From: Thuidium tamariscinum
Taxonomy: Eukaryota > Streptophyta > Bryopsida > Hypnales > Thuidiaceae
Length of the DNA: 64,000 nucleotides
Direction: 5' to 3'
Assembly (NCBI GenBank): GCA_947034885.2
Contig: OX344755.2
Location: 5,520,501 to 5,584,500, forward strand
In this document: in pieces, positions 1-11,173 of the stretch
How the letters are laid out: every line of letters starts with the position of its first letter
How positions within the stretch are numbered: the stretch's first letter is position 1
Notes under the pieces: generated by a model
Seen by the model: the letters and a program-made list of their open reading frames with translations, nothing else
Databases searched by the model: none
Told to the model about the DNA's origin: nothing
Translations under genes and position numbers: made by a program

Positions 1-568
1 TCAAAGTTCCTATAGTATATTAATGATAGGCTTTGTAGATAATAACTCATTTGACAATTGGAATCTTGAAGCAAAAAATTGATGCTTGAATATTATTCCC
101 TATAAAAAGTCACTTTTATAATCTATTCATAATCTAAATAAGAGATTGATGTTTTTTACATGCAAATTTGATTGCTATTAAGAAAAAAAAAGTTTATTTT
201 ACTACCAAGTGATTCTAAATATGGATTTTTTTTAAATCGGCGAAATGCCATTAATTTGGCACTTTTTACAATTCACACTACACAATCCAAAATCTAAACC
301 TGTCATAGATTTTTGAAATTTACATGTGTCATAGATGTCTAAAATCTATACTTATCCAAGATGTTTTGGATTGCACGATCTGAAATCTATATATGTCATA
401 GATTTTGGAAACCTACATATGTCTTAGATGTTTGAAAGTCTATACCTATCCTAGATGTTAGCTTTTAGGTCGAACTACACGGTCTAAAAAATGGCAATAT
501 GGCATAGTGAATATGACCATTTTATCAAAATTCACCATAAATACCTAAATTCTGAAAAGTTTCTTCCG
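1..568. other. AT-rich intergenic DNA, no feature recognised
   Basis: The stretch is AT-rich and contains a short run of related phrases of the form 'catagatttt..aaatctata' between about 300 and 460, which may be a small degenerate tandem repeat. I see no coding region, RNA gene or intact transposon end. Confidence 0.4.
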
Positions 569-1430
569 ATAACTCTTAAAGGTTTGGGTGCCCAAATACT
601 TACAAACTAAATTTTTGGCAAGGTTTTTTGATTTTTTTGTCAAGATAGAAAAATTGATTTCCTTCTAGGAATAGTTTTATTTCTATTGGTACCCAAGAGC
701 AAAAGTCATGCCACAATAACAATAAGACCAAAACAAGAAAGGGTGGGTAGCAAAACAAACACAAAATCTGAAATATTTTTAAAACTTATTTTCTTACACA
801 TTATATTCTTCTCTATATTGAAATAATTTATTCATTCCATTTGCATAAGTAATATGAAAGTTATGAAGATTTATGTTTTTTGCCATGAAAAAATAATGTG
901 TTGGATCCTTTTTTGAACTTAGTTTTAAATTTTTAGAAATTAAAAACAAACAAACTGTACACAACTTGGGTTGTTTTTTAGAATAGCCTCACCCTTAGAA
1001 TTAATGTGTTTCAATTCCACCTTAGAACTATCAACACTTTAGTTTTCCCTTCTATCTTGATTGCTTTGACATAATGAAAAGGACAAGAGTGAGGTTATTT
1101 TCTCAAACCCTCAACTCAATTCTTCAACATAAATACACAGTCTATACGCACAAAAATTAAGGTTTAGAGCATTCAAAGCCTTATAAACTAGTCAAGCTAA
1201 AAGCAAAAAGAATCATTGTTTTTTTCATTGTAAATGCTTACATCTTCATAAGGTTAAACTTTTTGAAATATATTCCAAACATTCTCATGCCAATCTAATG
1301 CAACATCCTACAATTTAATCAAGTAACTATGCAAAAGAAACGAATGTTCAAAAATATTTGTTTGCATTGAAAAATGACAGTTTTGAGTGTCTTTTATGAA
1401 AAATGGCCTTGGGACATTTATTAAGGGGTG
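569..1430 (+). mobile_element. Degenerate TTAA-family non-autonomous element
   Basis: This segment runs parallel to the better preserved element at 60419-61348. Both share the sentence-like blocks 'gagcaaaagt.atgccacaa' near the left end and 'cagttttgagtg' followed by 'aaaatggccttggga' at the right end. The left terminus (TAACTCTTAAAGG near 570) and right terminus (TTAAGGGG near 1421) are decayed versions of the TTAACCCCTAAA termini seen in the other copies. No coding sequence is visible. The boundaries are approximate because both ends have mutated. Confidence 0.5.
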
Positions 1431-4322
1431 GAAAGACCACGATTTGGGTGGATTGGCCCCTTTGCTCAGCCTTACCACATTTTACCAGAGGTGCAATCAA
1501 AACAAAGAGCCCCCTAGTTTGGGCCGCCATCACCCCTATTCACTCACCCCTAGCTAATTTGGGGTCTCTGATCCCAAATATGAATTCAAAATTTGCAAAA
1601 AAAAATTAGCGTGAAAAATAAAAAAAATTACAGCATTTTACCTAAGTGGCCGAGCGAGGGGGTCAGTTCTCCCTGCCCGAAGACCACTACCCTAATAATT
1701 TTTTTCATATTCAGATGAAGTTAGCAGTTTGTCTTGCACATTTTGGTTGAAATTGCATTACCAACACCAGTAACTAGAAAATTTCACCGAGTATAAAAAG
1801 GAATAGAATCATCCATAAATATTTGCTCTTCCATAAATTTATTTACCTTCTATAATTAGTTTTAGCCAAATATTGGCAATAAATAATTGTGAGAGGTATG
1901 AGTGGTGGAAACACCCAAAACTGTCCAAGTAAGGAATTAAGCATAGTTAGAGGCATTTTTTTCTAAAAATAATATTTTTCTAGTATTAGTGAGTGAAAAT
2001 CATGAATATTAATAAATAAAAAAGATTTTTCGAATGCTGTATGTAATTTTTATGATTTTCTAAAGTGTTGGCTCTCTAGACCACTGAAATTGTTCAATAG
2101 ATGCCCCCAAATCTGAACATTGCTAAAATCAGCAGTGAAACAATGAGATTTTGGTATATGTCTTTAATATGCGTCAACAAATTAGAGTCAAGCATTTGGC
2201 AGACACATTAAGTGCAGTCTACTGATGGTTTTGGATGATTCTAGGGTCCAATGCAAGGTACAAGTGCAATATTGGGTGTTTCTCCCTTACATAACAATTT
2301 CATCCGATTTAATTTATCTCCATTTTTAATACATTCTTTTAATGTTAGTGCTAAAATACTAAAATGAGGTAAGATTTATAATTACTGTCATCTTGTTTTT
2401 TGAATTATTGTTTTAGTGTAGTTACCTTAAATAATTCTACCACCATCATCCGGTGAACAAATGAATAGTCACTCCTTTTCAAAAGTGAGCTTGAAATATT
2501 AAAATATTTTAGAAACTGGTCATTGTCTACCCACCATCTTTTTTTTTCCATAACTCAGCTTTTCAATCAACTTCTTTAGGGGTGGACCATGACATGTCAC
2601 TTGCTTGATAAGATTGGTAGTGGCCTTTAAATCATTTAATTTGTTTGCTTGCAGAGGCAGGAATTGTGTGTTCCTGTGACGAAAGTGACCAGACTATTTG
2701 TGTATCCGCACTATTTGTATATCCACACTATTTGTACATCCACAAAGGTCGACGACTTTCCTCAACCTCAAAGAGGGTCTTTTGGGGTGAGTAGGCTCAC
2801 ACATATGAGACCTCTTGAAAACAGTGTACCCAGTGCCGGTTGGGAAAATAAATCCAATGGAAAAAGGAAAATATTAAAAAAATGGTAGAAAAATCTAGGA
2901 AAAGTTCTTTTTCAAATTAACGAATAGAGGAAAAGAATGGACTTAGTACTTGAAAAACTTGTTCAATATGAAAATTTAAGGAAAATAGCTAGTAAAACTC
3001 AAAAAATACCCCAAACTTTAGTTTAGGCAAGGTCATTGCAAGAAAGGGGGTCCAAAATTGAGTATAGCATTTAGCATAGTATTCATTTTTTTCCTTTAGG
3101 GGTACTTTATAATTAGAATAGTATAGAAAAAATATTTAAGTAAAAGAACTTGAAAAGTGAAAAAATTTCATGAAAATGTTTTTTTTTCCACTCTAATTTC
3201 ACATTTTAATTTGTAAAAAATTGGAATTTTTTTTAAAAACAAAAAATAGCCTTTTAGAAAGAGTAAATGGTGATGAGATTTCACCAAAAGAATGCTCTTA
3301 AAACCATCCTCAATGTTCAAAAAATGTATGTAATGGGAGTATTTTTTGCACTCATGTAGAGGACACAAAGTAATATATCTTCACATTTCCTTTGGTGGAT
3401 ATATGCTTTCCTACAGTGCAAATAGACTATGAAAGTTTCAACTCTAAATCAATAAATATGGGGACTCTAAATGTAGTAAAAAGTCCTAAACCTCACTATG
3501 TGACAAATTAACAAAAGTGATTTTAAGTGTATAAAATATGTTTTTGTTAATTTCTAAAAAAAGAAGGAATTTGATTACTATAAAACTAGACATTTTCAAT
3601 AGAAACTTCATGTTGGTGGGACTAATGCTTCAAAAGTAATAGTGAACGACAAGAGAGTGAAAGAAATTGTATCCATTGTGATGAGAAATAGGACCACCCT
3701 TTTTTGCAATGACCCCAAGTTAATATAGGCCACATGGTATTTGTTTCAACCATTGCAATGAATGTTAATTCAATAAGTTTTAGTGTTTTTTTTAATTTTT
3801 TAATGATAATAATTATTAAATTGATTTTTAAAAAACAACATTTGGAAAATTTTGGAAATTGTTCATTAGGTAGTTTCAAAAATATATAGAAGTAATTCAA
3901 TTAGTGCAAGAATTTGTATATACTATTGGATTAAGTTGAAAATTGTTCAAGCTCTAAAACCACTCACCTTCCAAAGTATACACTAGTTTTACCGAAGTTT
4001 CTTTTTCATCTTCATGGGAATGTACCAAAAATGCACATTTGAAGGGATGGCTGGTTTTAGAGCCCTATGTCATTTTGTCTTCAAACATTCATAACTAATT
4101 CCACAAAGCTCCAAAAAATATGAAACAACTTGGATTAGATGTCAATTTTACTTGCCTTTCAATGAAAATTTACTGAAAAATAATTCAAGAAGTTTTCACT
4201 TTCCTAAAGTTCATTTTCACCTCTTAGATGGACACTTTATGGACCTCCTCCCTTATTAGCAAATCCTTTACAATATATTGAATTCAAAAAATGATTGTGG
4301 TCTAATTAGTGTGAACAATAGT
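1431..4322. other. AT-rich intergenic DNA without recognised genes
   Basis: About 2.9 kb of low-GC sequence rich in A and T runs. Short open frames occur (for example 2649-2888 and 3622-3900) but they lack recognisable domains or codon bias and sit among homopolymer runs. I see no transposon termini that I can pair. Confidence 0.4.
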
Positions 4323-5247
4323 TTAACCCCTAAAGGACCAAACTGCGTTTTTTGGCAACATAGCGATTTTGGGCAACTCACTACGGGTGGAGTTTTTATT
4401 TTTTTTCTTTGAAATTTTCACAAAACATGTGTCCAAAGAGTATCTTGAAGGCCCAACAATTTTCATAACTTTTGACTACATGGTCAAAAAGTTATTGCAT
4501 GATATGTAGTTTTCATTGGTCGGCGGGCAACCCAAAAATTTCTTATAAAAACATTTTTCTTAAATTAATAATTTGAAATTGGTTTTCTAGATGTATATAT
4601 ATGCAGAAAGCTTTGAATCATTCCATTTTGATTTATGAGATGAAAGTTATGAAGAGATTTAGTTTGCGGGTAGTTATGGATTCTCTACTCTAAAATAAAC
4701 TTTGGAAGCCTTTACTTTATTCAATTTTAAATATTTTTGAAAAAAAATTAAAATTTTGGATGTTTATTGTTTGTCACAACATTACAACCATTGGGATTGG
4801 CCTTTTTTTGATTCTATAATAAAATTTTAACAATTTAGTACTTTGTATCACTCTCTACTTCTTTTTACTCATTAATTTTTTCCTATATGTTGTACAATTT
4901 CAAATGATGCGAATTTTTTTGAGCATGTAACCAACTTGCCATGAAGAATGAATCCAAAGAAGCACCACCATTTTGGGCATTTTTTCATAAAAATGTGACC
5001 TTGTGAAGTGCAGCTGCCCAGTTTTTTGTAGGGACAAAAAAAGGGTTTTGGTCAATTCAAATGCTAATATCTTACAATCTACACAGTGGGAATTTCTGAA
5101 ATTTTTTCCACATCTTTTGACACTAGTGTACTAGAAGATCCTAAGTTTACATGTGTCAAAAAATATTGTTTTTAAGAAATTTGGTGCTTGTAATAGAAAT
5201 GGCGGTTTTAGTGTGTTTGGAGTTAATTTAATTCAAATAGGGGTTAA
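4323..5247 (+). mobile_element. TTAA-ended non-autonomous element, copy A
   Basis: The element begins TTAACCCCTAAAGG at 4323 and ends AGGGGTTAA at 5247. Its inside is clearly the reverse complement of the element at 40991-41939: shared blocks include the gggcaactcactacgg stretch, the 'gacCAACAATTTTcataact' region and the 'cagctgccc' stretch near 5010. The terminal TTAA on both ends together with the CCC start resembles piggyBac-type termini, where TTAA is the duplicated target. No transposase is encoded, so the copy would need one from elsewhere. It lies 139 bp left of the large MULE. Confidence 0.7.
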
Positions 5248-5377
5248 TTTAATTCGGATGAATATTACAAAAACTTAGATGAGTGAATTGAAGATGAAAT
5301 GGATGAAAATTGATATAACTTACTTAATTAAACTAGTGAGGGTGAAAATTTAGTCACCTACAAAAGCAACATCACTA

Positions 5378-5386
5378 CAAAATTTT
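5378..5386. repeat. Left 9-bp target-site duplication of the MULE
   Basis: CAAAATTTT immediately precedes the left terminus and is repeated exactly at 17115-17123. Confidence 0.85.
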
Positions 5387-5475
5387 CAACGACGCTAGCA
5401 TGTGAGCATGTGAGCGTGAGCCTATGAGCAGTGAGCGTGAGCCTACGAGTGGTGAGCAGGAATTGTGTGAGCCTA
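5387..5475 (+). repeat. Left terminal region of the MULE
   Basis: CAACGACGCTAGCATGTGAG begins the element. The next 80 bases consist of repeated GTGAGC / GTGAGCC / TATGAGC words. These words recur inverted at the right end and at both ends of the small element at 40110-40910. Such repeated subterminal words are a usual substrate for transposase binding. Confidence 0.7.
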
Positions 5476-5948
5476 AAGTCTACAAATTTGAATTATGATA
5501 CAACTTTTGATTTTCTTTAGTAAAAAAGTAAAACAGATTGATGTTTTTTCAACAGAGTTTATTGTTTTTAGAAAATATGACCTATTGCTATGGACCCATG
5601 ACCGTGGATTTAAAAACCTAGAAAGTTGGGGCTATTGCAAGTTCAAATTTTATATCCAAATTTATATCATGTTTTCAAAAGTTCTCCTAGAGTAAGCTTA
5701 TAAAGTGAGAGTGCAAATAATTCATCCAAAGGAAATTCTAAAATTGACAAGAAGACAAATGCAATGAAAATATCAAAAAGAATTCCTCATCTTGCAAATA
5801 ATAAAATATTGTTTCATTGCAACAAAAAATACATATTAGAATATGAATATAATACTTTGCATATATGAAAATTTTGAAGATAACATATCGCTACTACATA
5901 TTTACTTCATATCATGCTAATACTAGTCAACTAACTTGTTCACTGACT

Positions 5949-8900
5949 TCACTCACATGTCTTGATGATTCCAGCAGCAACAAGCACTTGCTTAACTTCA
6001 TCCAAACTAAGGGTAGGAGCATGAATGAATGTGTCTGTCTTGTAATCCAATTTGCAGAAGTAACGAAAAATATAATAAAGATGTTTGCAGTTTATGTACA
6101 TGCCACGCTTTCCAATGGAAGTTCCATTCATACCTCCATAATGGGGACAAGTACAAGATGGAAAATTGGAAAGCGTGATATTATAAACCTTTTGATTAGA
6201 CTCACTACCAGACAAAAGTGTAATAATAGCACCAAGTCTAGGGTAAGGAAGGAAGTTCACCCCAGTGATACTTGCTGTAACATTCCTGGCACTCTCCCAT
6301 TGATTGCGGTGATTTTCAGTGGAGGCCTTACTGCTGCGACGAACTTGTTTTCCATTTCGAATGGAAGGGATTCTGTCAGCATGTGCTGGTCAAGGGTGAG
6401 TCCACAACATTGGCTCAAATACCCCAAATGAGGTGAATAGCCGGCGCGGTGACATCGGAATGCTGGACTGTAAGCGAAATCCAGCTTCTTCAAACTCTAT
6501 AATTTCGGTACGAGTAAGATTCGTACCAATAAGAACTGGCCAGATCTCAGGGATCTCAGGTCGAGTTAGAACATGGGAACGTTTAGGTCCCATGACACAT
6601 TGTACAATTTGGTCTGCACAAAACCAAAAATCCTCAGTTTGAACTGCTGTGCCCTTATACTCACGCTTTTGCTCTCTATAAGTAGGGGCAACTGTGGATA
6701 TTCCGTGCCTCACAATCAATAACTTGCATTTGGTTTGTATGTACTTCTGAATGGCATGACACTGTTTCCTTGACTTGTGTGAAATTCTCGTTATATGCCA
6801 TTCTGCAGTATCACAGTCAGTTTCCATGATAGATTGGGTATGGGATAAAACTATATTAGTTTCCTGAACTGCAGATCCAAGTTGCACTCTACCACTAGTT
6901 GACCTAATTTGAACCCGAGGATGAGAGAAGTTCACTTTGTCGGGGCAATGAGAATCACCTTCGGAACCAATAGGAAGATCTAATTTCCTTTTGCTGGATC
7001 CAAATACTTCTTCACCCTCCAAATGCGGAATTCGAGTGCAAATGTCTTTTGCTCCAGGCATCTCACTAAGTGCATCTGCAATTTTTTTTTCCATCTTCAG
7101 ATGCCATAGCCCTCTTCAATTTCAAATCTTCTTTAGAAGGGCCTTTTCCAGAAGGGCCCCTATAAAGATAAACCCTATAGTTGGTCATTTGCATAAAGGC
7201 TTGAACCCAGTCATCACAAGTGGCAATAAACAAATCAAATCCACGCTTTCCTGAAGTTTGCATCCATTTGTTGTGCATTGTTTCTGCCAGATTGCATGTT
7301 GGAATGTCTGCTAATTCTTCTATCGTCAATTTCTGCAAATATAATAAATGAAGTCATTATTTGAAACATTTAGCATGTAGGATAAAAAATAGAAAAATAA
7401 ACAATAAAAATAGAGATCATACCGTATCCATGAATGCACTCCATTGACGATATCGAAAGTGCCAAAATGCTAGCCAATCCTCAAATTCACGGATAACTGG
7501 TTCTGATGCAACTCCGGAAGAATACCACCAAGCTTTGATTTCTAGATACATCTTATTCGCCTCAGACATTGATGTTGCATCCTTATACTGCTTACAAAGT
7601 CGGATATGCTGTTTTTGAAACTCTTTGGCGATTAACTTCTCCGTGTACTTGTGTATACTTGTTGCCCAATGGAACAAGCAAGTCCTTTCACAGTCCACCA
7701 TTAGAATAGATGGATCCCCCGACCCATACACAGTGCGAACAGCATTAAAGTTGGCTTGAGCACTATTGCACATGAATCCCTTGAAGGTAGGATTTGACAC
7801 TCCATTTTTTACCATGACCTTATTTAGACAACGCCAAAAAATGATCTGACCTTCAGAGCCCTCAGTCTGCATATCACATACTGCAATGGTCATGACTTTA
7901 CAATAAGTAGAATCATAAACGTGAAGCAATAGTTGTCCATAATTTCACCCTCTTGACATGATTAAACATGACAAAACAATTCTCAAGGTTGCCGCCAGGT
8001 TGCATTCGTTGTACAAGATCTACTCCACTTCCAGGTCCATCCACGAGCATCTTGAATAAATACACCTTGTCTTGCCCTTGTCCTGGAAATACACTATTGT
8101 GGATATACTCCATTTTGGCACGTCCCTTCATGTCTAAAATTCGATCAATCTCGCCTCCACCTTTGCTGTTGCTTCGGAAAGAGGATATGATGTTGCGCAC
8201 ATTGGGCGAGCTAAGGAGCTTGAACTTATCCATGACATTCTCCAACGCATCACCGTGAAGCATCTCCTTTGGTCCAGGCCCATCGTGAATAAGAAACGTA
8301 TCAAGGAATTCCTTGCTTGCCGCCAAGGTAATAGCGGAAGTCTTGCTGTTGGAGTCCTAGCTACTTCATTAGCAAGTAGCCCAGTTTTCACTTGAAGAGA
8401 CTCTCTACATTGACCATCAGCAACTGGATGTGAATGAACACCCAAATGGATGCATGCACGTGACAAATCTCCGGTTCTGAGTACATAATAAATCCGCGAG
8501 TTACATAGACTGAGACAAGTAGGAGGTTGTCTACAGACTTTACAAAGCACGGTAGAGTCAAGGGGAGGGATTTAACCTATGCTAAAAGGATGTTTAGTGG
8601 TCCCAATCCACTCAGTTTCATTGCTTTTCAAAGCTCGTGTACGATAGTCACATTTTGTATTTTCACAAATCAAGTATCCAATACAATGGGACTTTCTGAA
8701 CTTCAAACCTAGGTCATTATGGATGTTTGATGTCATAGTGCAACACCATGCATGACCATCATACCGCTTGTCCATACCTTCCATGCCTCTAACTCCATAT
8801 GTAGATTCACTACAAGGTGGCAACTCAAAAAGAATATTACCATCGAATCTAGTTAGGAGGAATTGAACCTTTTGATAGTCAATGGCATCAAAATCAGTTT

Positions 8901-9561
8901 GGGCAAGTTCATTCCGTGATCCAGGAACTGAAGACGGTTTGCGAAGACATTCTAATACACTTAAGGAATCATGATGATTGGAAGGGAGAGGAGGACGAGA
9001 GAACCCGGACGATGCTGGACTACTAAGTGTACTACGGAAGATAGTGGGAATGGATGAATCTACCACACATGGGAAAACAACATTTGAAGAAGATGGTTGC
9101 CGAGCTTTAACTAGCGTCTCACCTTCAGAATCACTAGACAACTCTATGACAGGTTCCAAAGGCTCACGTTTCACATTGAAACCAATTGTATTCTCAGAGC
9201 ATCCACTACCTAGGGACTCCACTTTTATATGATAGGGTAATGGGTGTTTACCCTTGGACATATCAGAACTAGGTGTTAGTATTTCAGTTGAAGGTGGCAA
9301 GAGCTTCGACAAGAGACCATAAACTCTATAACGTCCTGCAGAAAGAAGCCAATAGAATCCTTCATGATCACTACATCTTGACTGCAAAATAGACTCTTTA
9401 ACAACACCGTAGTCTCCTTGGACTTCTTCTTCTACAACAATAGAAGAAGGGGTGAATCCAAACTGGACATGAAGGAGATCAGCGTGCACATGAACAAAAC
9501 CTTGACTATCTAGTGGTAAAAGAAATGGGACATCATGACCTTTAGCAACAATACTAGCCAT
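5949..9561 (-). pseudogene. MULE transposase (MURA-like) with SWIM zinc finger, decayed
   Basis: Read on the minus strand from ATG at 9561, the protein would be about 1,170 residues in two exons (9561-7423 and 7332-5949, intron 90 bp with GT..AG ends). In order it shows an N-terminal region with an acidic SUMO-interaction-like stretch, a Cys/His zinc-finger region, a DDE-type core (the DSTY and MVDCE stretches, followed by CLFHW), and a C-terminal SWIM finger with the CTC..CKH pattern in exon 2. This order is that of Mutator-like transposases. Breaks are a TAA at 8572-8574, frameshifts near 8330 and 7930, a frameshift at a 9-base T run (7082-7090), and a TGA at 6390-6392. Both stops are one C-to-T change from a sense codon. 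It is transcribed away from the accessory gene. Confidence 0.75.
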
Positions 9562-10230
9562 AGTGAAGCATTAAAGAAAACTAGAGGCAAGACCAGTACA
9601 AAGAAGCAAGAAATGATGTCTGCGAGTGCAAGGGATGTGAATATGAAGGATAAAATTATAGGGTTGTTCGAAATGAATGGAATTTTTTTCATGGATGTAG
9701 TAAAATTTGAAATTGGATTGATGATTTGAATGGTCATTCATCAATGAATATCATATGAAGATTTGATATAGAAGAAGGTACATTAATAGTAGGTGAAATG
9801 GAGTTGGGTAAGGCGACGTACTGCATGGCATCAATTAGCGTATCACCAATAATAAATGAATTATAATATGAAGAATATTGATATGTATCAGACGAAGTTG
9901 TCAGTGTTAAAATTGTCGCTAACAAAAGACGATAAGCCATCATGCATTGGAGTTGATGATGACATACGACATATTTAGAATTATAATTATACATCTAGTG
10001 ACAGGTTAAGACTCTAGTGGTTGATGATGATTCAAATTGCAAATAAAACTAGCCGTTATGTAGTGATGAAATGAAACTATATCCTTACAAAGAGGAGTCT
10101 TTGAAGTCTCATAGATTATAAAAACTTGATGAACATAATGAGGTAGCAGATAGAAATGTGAGTTAGGAAGAAGGTGTGGTCTAGTATGGCAATGTTGATA
10201 TTGTAATGCTTTGATAGTTGATTATTTCAG
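9562..10230. promoter_or_regulatory. Divergent intergenic region inside the MULE
   Basis: These 670 bases separate the minus-strand transposase start from the first plus-strand reading frame. They should contain both promoters if the two genes are divergently transcribed. I see no specific promoter motif that I can defend; the call rests on position only. Confidence 0.35.
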
Positions 10231-10638
10231 ATGCAAGAGCACTTGCTTTCTCCATTGTTAGTATTGGATACTATAGTTACAGGTAGGAAGAAGAAGAGGA
10301 GGAAAAGTAGCTTTCGTTTTTCAAGTAGAAGGCAATTGTTAAGTGTTAGAATGATTAGACAGTTGTCCCGAATGAGTGCAGCAAATTTGTTGAGCACAAG
10401 GAGGAATTTAACATATGAAGGTATAGTTCCTTGTGAAGCAATAAGAGAGGATATTGTAGAGGTTGGGCATACTTCTTGTGAAGCTCAACCAGAGATTGCC
10501 TCTAACTGTAGTGATTGTGATTAAAACATTGACGAAGAAGAAGATGAAGTAGACAAAGACAAAGAAGAAGAACAGCAACACCAATCCGTAGTACAAGCAC
10601 TGGAATTGGAAGTAGGGCTAGGAGGTACAAACAAAATG
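10231..10638 (+). pseudogene. Possible third reading frame of the MULE, basic then acidic
   Basis: From ATG at 10231 the frame codes about 136 residues up to a good splice donor (GTACGT at 10639), broken by one TAA at 10522-10524. The N-terminal half is very basic (an RKKKRRKSS stretch and many Arg residues), and after the stop comes an acidic run (EEEDEVDKDKEEE). The TAA is one C-to-T change from CAA, as for other stops in the element. It may be a 5' exon of the neighbouring accessory gene, a separate small gene, or chance. I do not recognise a family. Confidence 0.35.
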
Positions 10639-11173
10639 GTACGTAAATAATTTCTCCAAGCAATGGTAAATTAGAAAGTACGTGACATTTTTTTTGTGAC
10701 ACATTTTTAGGAACTTTATATCATTTTGTGCGCGTCGGAAGCACGATTCCAACGGTATATAGCACGTAAAAAATGGATGCATATTGAGTGTTTTACGGCC
10801 TAAAAACTAAAACAACATCTTGGAATCTTTCCTGAAATCTTCAGAATTCGCTGATTTTTAGGCCTCCGAGTTTTAGCAATTTTTTAAAGATTTTTGTAAA
10901 ATCACTCGAGTGTCCAAAAAATCTAAAAAAATTAGAGGAAATTTGACTCGTAGAATCTGTGGGTACAAAAAAATTTGGCTTGAAATCTTGAAAATTGAAG
11001 AAGTTATTCAAAAGATTCCCTTGAGGTACATCTACCAATTCTATACTTGTTTTTCTTTTTGTTTTTTTTGGAGACTTGCTTCAACCTAAGCCTTGTTGTT
11101 TCTTCGCACGTTGTCTTTGAAGGCGCTGGAGCATCAACATACAGAAGAAGAGGAGGGCGGATAAGCTATCACG

